10,848 bases of DNA from Cyanobacteria bacterium M_surface_7_m2_040. GTDB taxonomy: Bacteria; Cyanobacteriota; Cyanobacteriia; PCC-6307; Cyanobiaceae. Within the stretch, counting starts at the first letter, position 1. Each line of letters begins with the position of its first letter. Under the pieces are notes generated by a model. The model worked only from the letters and a program-made list of their open reading frames with translations. It made no database searches and was not told the DNA's origin. Both the position numbers and the translations under genes were made by a program. The stretch lies in assembly GCA_016882555.1 (NCBI GenBank), contig VGPQ01000021.1:1-10848 (forward strand), in the 5' to 3' direction. Of the stretch, positions 7,876 to 10,848 are shown in pieces.

Positions 7876-7926
7876 GGAGTGCCAGGGCGTTGTGGGAATC
7901 CTCTGGGGCACTCTGCCAAGGATTCA

Positions 7927-8304
7927 ATGGCCTGCCTCAAGCGCCTGCTGGCGATCAGCCCCGCTGAAGAGCGGGTGCTTGCCCTGCTGCTGCAAGGGCA
8001 CGGCAACCGCAGCATCGCCGCCCGGCTGGGCCTCAGCCCGCGCACCGTGGAGAGCCATCTCGCGGCGATGTTTGAAAAGACCGGCTGCCGCAACCGCAGC
8101 CAGCTGTTGTTGTGGGGACTGACCCAGCCAACCGTGCCAGCATGGAACGGAACGCATGCGTTGGCTTCAGCTCGTTGTGCAGTGGGAATACAAGGTGATT
8201 CGGCTCAATGTCGAACCGCCGGTAGCGGCGGCTCCCTCAGCCAGCCCACCTGCAGCGCCGGCTCCACCCCAGCAGCAAGCGACTGCCAAAGCGGCCCCGA
8301 CTGA
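7927..8304 (+). CDS. Small LuxR/GerE-type helix-turn-helix protein
   Basis: A short DNA-binding protein with the LuxR/GerE HTH at about residues 10-65: SPAEERVLALLLQG, then NRSIAARLGLSPRTVESHLA as the HTH, then FEKTGCRNRSQLLLWGL. No receiver or ligand-binding domain precedes it. ATG 7927 is chosen because AAGGA (7918-7922) lies just upstream; ATG 7879 would add 16 residues with no HTH character. The frame runs to 8304, so residues after about 68 form a Ser/Gly/Thr-rich tail that overlaps the next gene by 149 bp in another frame. The conserved domain is complete by about base 8130, so the tail may be non-functional read-through or the original stop may have been lost. Its target genes are unknown. 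Confidence 0.75.
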   Translation: MACLKRLLAISPAEERVLALLLQGHGNRSIAARLGLSPRTVESHLAAMFEKTGCRNRSQLLLWGLTQPTVPAWNGTHALASARCAVGIQGDSAQCRTAGSGGSLSQPTCSAGSTPAASDCQSGPD

Positions 8305-8647
8305 GCCCGCCACAACCAAGGGCACGGCCGGTTTCAGCGAGGCCTACCTGCGGGAGGAATTTCCGCGGTATTACGACGCGCCGCCCCCAGCACAGGGGGG
8401 CCAGCCCGAAGACCCCGGGGCCCAGCTGCAGACCTTCTTCAACGGCCACGGCCAGGAAGGCTGGGAACTGGTGGGGTTTCAGCACGCCGCGCCGCACGTG
8501 TTCATCGTGTTCAAACGACCCGCCGGCGGCGGCGATGCCGCGGCTCAGGCTCAGCAGGCGGCGCTGAGAGCCCAAGCCGAGCAGTTGCGCTTGACCCTGG
8601 ACCTGGCCAACCGCGCCCTGGCCATCATCGAGAAGCAGGCGGGGTAG
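8156..8647 (+). CDS. DUF4177-like protein
   Basis: A 163-residue protein of unknown function. The start VQWEYKVIRLNVE (8-20) and the later block LQTFFNGHGQEGWELVGF plus FIVFKRP (91-122) together resemble the small DUF4177 fold, here split by a Pro/Ala/Gln-rich insert (about 21-57) and followed by an Ala/Gln-rich helical C-terminus (about 129-160). ATG 8156 is used; GTG 8177, immediately before QWEYKV, is a good alternative that reduces the overlap with the LuxR-type frame. The last seven codons and the stop lie in the left copy of a 21-bp direct repeat whose right copy, 1557 bp away, encodes the same ending in the same frame. Confidence 0.7.
   Translation: MRWLQLVVQWEYKVIRLNVEPPVAAAPSASPPAAPAPPQQQATAKAAPTEPATTKGTAGFSEAYLREEFPRYYDAPPPAQGGQPEDPGAQLQTFFNGHGQEGWELVGFQHAAPHVFIVFKRPAGGGDAAAQAQQAALRAQAEQLRLTLDLANRALAIIEKQAG
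8625..8645. repeat. Left copy of 21-bp direct repeat bounding the island
   Basis: Starts TCATCGAGAAG and ends CAGGCGGGGT; identical at all 21 positions to 10182-10202. Identity stops on both sides (8624 A versus 10181 C; 8646 A versus 10203 G). It covers the last codons of the DUF4177-like gene. Confidence 0.95.
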
Positions 8648-8661
8648 CTGCCCGGCGCTGC

Positions 8662-8877
8662 TCACTCGCCGCAGCGTTGCAGGACGGCCTTGATCACGTC
8701 CGGGGCTATGCGGAAATCGCTGGCGTGCAGCTGCGCAAAGACCGCCTTGGCCGAGGGAATCAAACCGGTCTGCCGTGCCAGACCAATGACCGCTGCTGTG
8801 CCGGCGAGCTTGAGACCCAGTTCCTGAGCCACCGCCCGGCCAGCTCGCTCATCGATCAGCAGCAGCGCCTGGCAGCC
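8662..8877 (-). pseudogene. C-terminal remnant of a PIN-domain toxin (DUF3368 type)
   Basis: About 70 residues, from LLLIDERAGRAVAQELGLK through LIPSAKAVFAQLHASDFRI to the terminal GE, match the C-terminal half of DUF3368 PIN-domain proteins, VapC-like ribonuclease toxins of about 155-165 residues. The family's N-terminal half, with the first catalytic acidic residues, is absent: upstream of about 8877 the frame continues as Arg/Pro/Ala-rich nonsense antisense to the GNAT fragment. No antitoxin gene is adjacent. A working nuclease is not expected. The family call rests on recognition of the motif pattern. Confidence 0.72.
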
Positions 8878-9158
8878 TGAGGCGCAACATGCCGAACCCA
8901 CTGCCCGTGGTGGTGCTAGGCCGTCTGGCCGTGGATCGCCGTCATCAGGGGAAGGGGCTAGGACGCGCCCTGGTTGCCCATGCGGTTCGTCGCAGCCTTG
9001 ACGCCAGGCGGCTGATCGGCGCCAGGGCATTGCTGGTGCACGCGATCGACGCACCGGCTGCTGCGTTTTACCGCTCACTCGGCTTTCGCCCGTCGCCGCT
9101 GAGCGACTGGACCTTGATGCTGCAGCTCAGCGAGACGCCGGGCGAGTCGAGCACTTGA
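8877..9158 (+). pseudogene. C-terminal half of a GNAT acetyltransferase (TacT-like toxin remnant)
   Basis: From about 8877 the frame reads LRRNMPNPLPVVVLGRLAVD, continues through the acetyl-CoA-binding motif HQGKGLGRAL (19-28 from the internal Met) and ends with the typical FYRSLGF (60-66) and SDWTLMLQL. This matches the C-terminal half of GNAT toxins of the TacT type, about 160 residues and normally paired with a DUF1778 antitoxin. The N-terminal ~75 residues are missing and no antitoxin gene is next to it. ATG 8889, the internal Met of the family, has GAGG six bases upstream, so an 89-residue product could still be made, with the cofactor loop and the tyrosine of the FY motif retained. Probably a remnant; residual function cannot be excluded. 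Confidence 0.72.
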
Positions 9159-9214
9159 CACCCAAAGGGGGTCGACTCACCCATAATTAGGGTTGATTGA
9201 CCCCATAACGGGGT
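9155..9214 (+). promoter_or_regulatory. Promoter with three phased ACCC-N-GGGT dyads
   Basis: Upstream of the winged-helix gene are three dyads with the same core: ACCC-AAAGG-GGGT (9160-9172), ACCC-ATAATTA-GGGT (9179-9193) and ACCCC-ATAAC-GGGGT (9200-9214). Their centres are at about 9166, 9186 and 9207, that is 20 and 21 bp apart, or two DNA turns. TTGACA (9155-9160) overlaps the first dyad and CATAAT (9182-9187) lies inside the second; their 21-bp spacing is too long for a standard promoter, so the exact -35 is uncertain. The layout fits repression by the downstream regulator. Confidence 0.6.
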
Positions 9215-9235
9215 AGCTTGTGCGAGCCCATCCCA

Positions 9236-9586
9236 ATGAACCCAGTACTGGAGGGCCTTTTCGGCAATCGCACGGCAACTTGCGTGCTGCTGTTTTTGCA
9301 GTGCTACGGAGAGGGACACGCCCAGCGCATCGCCAAGACCTTTGGCTTTGGTCTCAACATGACCCAGCGCCAGCTCAAGCGACTGGAGGAACAGGGTGTT
9401 CTGGTGAGTCGACGCCTCGGGAACCTGCGGCTGTTCAGCTTCAATGAACGCAATCCCACGGTGCGCAATCTTTGCAAGCTGCTGGAGGTTGAACTGGCAG
9501 CCCTACCAGAAGAGGCTCAGCAGCAATTCTTCCGGCAGAGACAACGCCCCCGGCAGAGCAGCAAAGCCCTCGTGACCCATGGCTGA
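9236..9586 (+). CDS. Winged helix-turn-helix regulator, likely antitoxin or repressor of the module
   Basis: A 116-residue protein starting MNPVLEGLFGNRTATCVLLF, with an HTH at about 28-51 (HAQRIAKTFGFGLNMTQRQL) and a wing at about 53-70 (GVLVSRRLGNLRLFSFN), followed by a helical tail with FRQRQRPRQ. I recognise the pattern as a winged-helix family often encoded just before a nucleotidyltransferase-fold gene. ATG 9236 gives the family start; an in-frame TTG at 9218 would add six residues. It overlaps the next gene by 8 bp and has three dyads directly upstream, so autoregulation is likely. Whether it neutralises its partner as an antitoxin or only represses transcription is inference. Confidence 0.8.
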   Translation: MNPVLEGLFGNRTATCVLLFLQCYGEGHAQRIAKTFGFGLNMTQRQLKRLEEQGVLVSRRLGNLRLFSFNERNPTVRNLCKLLEVELAALPEEAQQQFFRQRQRPRQSSKALVTHG

Positions 9587-10142
9587 AATCACAGCTGACA
9601 CGTCTCTACAAGAACTGGCAGCGATCATCAGCCAAGCACTCGAAGCGCAAGGGCTGATGGCCACACTCTCTGGTGGCGCCGCAGTCTCGATTTACACCAA
9701 CAATCGCTACCAGAGCCATGACCTCAATTTTGTAAGCACAGCGGGAACTTCCAAACTGGCCAGGGCAGTATCAGCACTGGGCTTTGTTCAAACACCTGCC
9801 CAACGACTCTTCAGCCACCCAGCGACAGCATGGTTGTTGGAATTTCCAGCAGGCCCACTGGGCTTTGGCCAGAAAGTCGTTTCTGCTTCTGCGCTTGAGG
9901 CCATCAGCACACCTTTTGGCCCCATGCGTATCATCACGCCAACGCTATGCGTGATGGACCGCCTTGCGGCTTATTTGCATTGGAAAGATCGCCAGTGCTA
10001 TGACCAGGCGGCCTGGGTTGCTCAGAATCAAACCATCGAATGGGAGCAAGTGAAGGAATGGGCGGCCATTGAAGGAATGAACACCGACGAATGGCTGAGA
10101 TTTTATAAAAAATCAATCAACGTCAAGACAGGCAACGCATGA
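9579..10142 (+). CDS. Nucleotidyltransferase-fold protein, AbiEii-like
   Basis: A 187-residue protein with the nucleotidyltransferase signature SGGAAVSIYTNNRYQSHDLN (31-50) and a family-typical C-terminal block CVMDRLAAYLHWKDRQ (124-139) followed by YDQAAWVA. It resembles AbiEii/DUF6036-like proteins found with a small winged-helix partner. The usual active-site pair D-x-D is here Asp48-Leu-Asn50, so one metal-ligand Asp appears replaced by Asn; the next acidic candidate is Glu88 in LLEFPAGPL. If active, such proteins transfer a nucleotide to tRNA or protein targets, but no target can be read here. It overlaps the regulator by 8 bp and is richer in A and T than the surrounding housekeeping genes. 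Confidence 0.75.
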   Translation: MAEITADTSLQELAAIISQALEAQGLMATLSGGAAVSIYTNNRYQSHDLNFVSTAGTSKLARAVSALGFVQTPAQRLFSHPATAWLLEFPAGPLGFGQKVVSASALEAISTPFGPMRIITPTLCVMDRLAAYLHWKDRQCYDQAAWVAQNQTIEWEQVKEWAAIEGMNTDEWLRFYKKSINVKTGNA

Positions 10143-10181
10143 CGCATGCAAAAGGTCGATTGACATCACTGTTCCCCAAAC

Positions 10182-10202
10182 TCATCGAGAAGCAGGCGGG
10201 GT
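10182..10202. repeat. Right copy of 21-bp direct repeat bounding the island
   Basis: Identical to 8625-8645. Read in the DUF4177 gene's frame it encodes LIEKQAG followed by TGA, against IIEKQAG and TAG in the left copy. Its first three bases are the stop codon (TGA, minus strand) of the degraded gene to the right. Confidence 0.95.
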
Positions 10203-10721
10203 GACGTCAGGCTTGGCTGCAGGGGCAGAGCCCGTTTGCTGCTGGCGGCTGATCTGCTGGATCAGGTTGACCATGCGGCCGCTGGGGACAACCCGCAGCT
10301 GACCGGCCTTGCTTTCAGGTTCGTTGCGCAGAAAGGTGATGAAGCTGTTGAGCGGGATCGCCACGACCTTGGGCTTGGTGGCGGCGATCTGCGGCGACTC
10401 CTTGATGGCCCGCTCGACAATGCCCTCGACAAACTCGGCCTCGGTGGCGCAGGGCACAAATTGTTTGCCCTTGTCGGGGCCCTCATTGCTGCTGACCAGC
10501 AGGCCGGGCTCCGGGCAGAAGACCATGGGCTGGAGCTGGGCGATCTGGGCCGCCTACTTGGCGGGCACCTTCTGGGCGATCAGCAGCTTTTCGGCGGTGG
10601 CCACCTGGGCTGGATCGGGCGCGATCACCCCCAGCCGCGACGGGTTGGCCTGCAGCAAAGGCGCCAGCAACTGGTTGAAGCGGGCCAGGCTTAGTGGGGC
10701 AAAACGCAGCGCCTTGGGCGG
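10182..10721 (-). pseudogene. Unrecognised gene broken by an in-frame amber codon
   Basis: On the minus strand one frame reads from about 10721 (PPKALRFAPLSLARFNQLLA) to the stop at 10182, interrupted by TAG at 10554-10556. Upstream, LLQANPSRLGVIAPDPAQVA and EKLLIAQKVPAK look coding. Downstream the frame resumes AAQIAQLQPMVFCPEPGLL, then KGKQFVPCATEAEFVEG, AIPLNSFITFLRNEP and a Gln/Ala/Pro-rich end. ATG 10526 could restart a 114-residue product. I cannot name the family; the Cys pair (FCPEPG; VPCATEA) and lack of transmembrane helices would fit a secreted or lumenal protein, but no signal peptide is visible because the N-terminus looks lost. Coding character on both sides of the TAG argues for a recent nonsense mutation. 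Confidence 0.6.
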
Positions 10722-10848
10722 GCATCTCGAACAGGAGGAGGAGGCCATCCTCTGGACTGCCTTACGAGATAGGCCTGAAATTGGCGTTGCCAGACACCAG
10801 ATGTGGTGTGTTGTGGTGGGGCGCTGGCGAAGGCAGGCCTGCTTCATG
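10722..10848. other. Right edge without a supportable feature
   Basis: Translation upstream of the broken gene gives low-quality sequence (Ser/Cys/His/Thr-rich) without a signal peptide or family resemblance in any minus-strand frame. I see no RNA gene, repeat or promoter that I can support. Confidence 0.4.

Larger units (their letters stand above)
8646..10181. mobile_element. Putative ~1.54-kb acquired island (toxin/antitoxin-like cargo)
   Basis: The segment between the two 21-bp repeats holds only accessory-type genes: a PIN-domain toxin remnant, a GNAT toxin-like remnant, and a winged-helix plus nucleotidyltransferase pair. The pair is visibly richer in A and T than the housekeeping genes around it. 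Right of the repeat, a degraded gene resumes on the minus strand with its stop inside the repeat, as expected if the island split two convergent genes whose 3' ends once shared these 21 bp. There is no integrase, transposase or terminal inverted repeat, so it may be a mobilised passenger, an integrase-mediated insertion that lost its enzyme, or a replacement by recombination. The boundaries are inferred. Confidence 0.55.

Noticed and set aside
9155..9187. TTGACA and CATAAT as a standard sigma-70 promoter
   Set aside because: The spacing is 21 bp, outside the usual 16-18 bp, so I list the region as regulatory without claiming this hexamer pair.
9160..9214. The three dyads as a CRISPR array
   Set aside because: The repeated unit is only a 4-5 bp dyad with 5-7 bp centres; there are no long repeats with unique spacers and no cas genes.
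8646..10181. Island as an insertion sequence or integron-type cassette
   Set aside because: There is no transposase or integrase, the island ends show no terminal inverted repeats, and no attC-like folded site is apparent. Only the direct repeat supports mobility.

Overview
The window reads as chromosome of a GC-rich picocyanobacterium (freshwater Synechococcus / Cyanobium / Vulcanococcus type). The basis is a cytochrome b6f pair (petB-petD), a CtpA-type D1 processing protease, the cyanobacterial minC/minD/minE genes, two HIP1 octamers (GCGATCGC), and gene order that I recall (not searched) as typical of this group.

Layout. Bases 1-1097, minus strand: petD (cut by the window edge) and petB. 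Bases 1106-4407, plus strand: ctpA, an HD-domain phosphohydrolase and minC, tightly packed and probably one transcript. Bases 4397-6610, minus strand: a three-gene cassette of a phospholipase D-family protein followed by two half-size chromate-transporter (CHR) proteins; it lies between minC and minDE. Bases 6699-7852: minD and minE, translationally coupled. Bases 7927-8647: a small LuxR/GerE-type HTH protein and a DUF4177-like protein whose reading frames overlap.

Bases 8646-10181 look like a small acquired island. It is bounded by a perfect 21-bp direct repeat (8625-8645 and 10182-10202) that matches the 3' end of the DUF4177-like gene and also holds the stop codon of the convergent gene to the right. 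Inside are the C-terminal remnant of a PIN-domain toxin (DUF3368 type), the C-terminal half of a GNAT toxin-like acetyltransferase lying head to head with it, and an intact, less GC-rich two-gene module: a winged-helix regulator and an AbiEii-like nucleotidyltransferase-fold protein. Three short dyads, centred 20-21 bp apart, sit directly upstream of the regulator. No integrase or transposase is visible.

Bases 10182-10721, minus strand: an unrecognised gene interrupted by an in-frame amber codon and without a convincing N-terminus, so probably a pseudogene. The last ~120 bases show nothing I can support.

The most interesting part is the island: a toxin-antitoxin-like module with a striking operator array, next to two toxin fragments whose arrangement fits a single deletion that removed both N-termini and both presumed antitoxins, all between duplicated copies of a gene 3' end.
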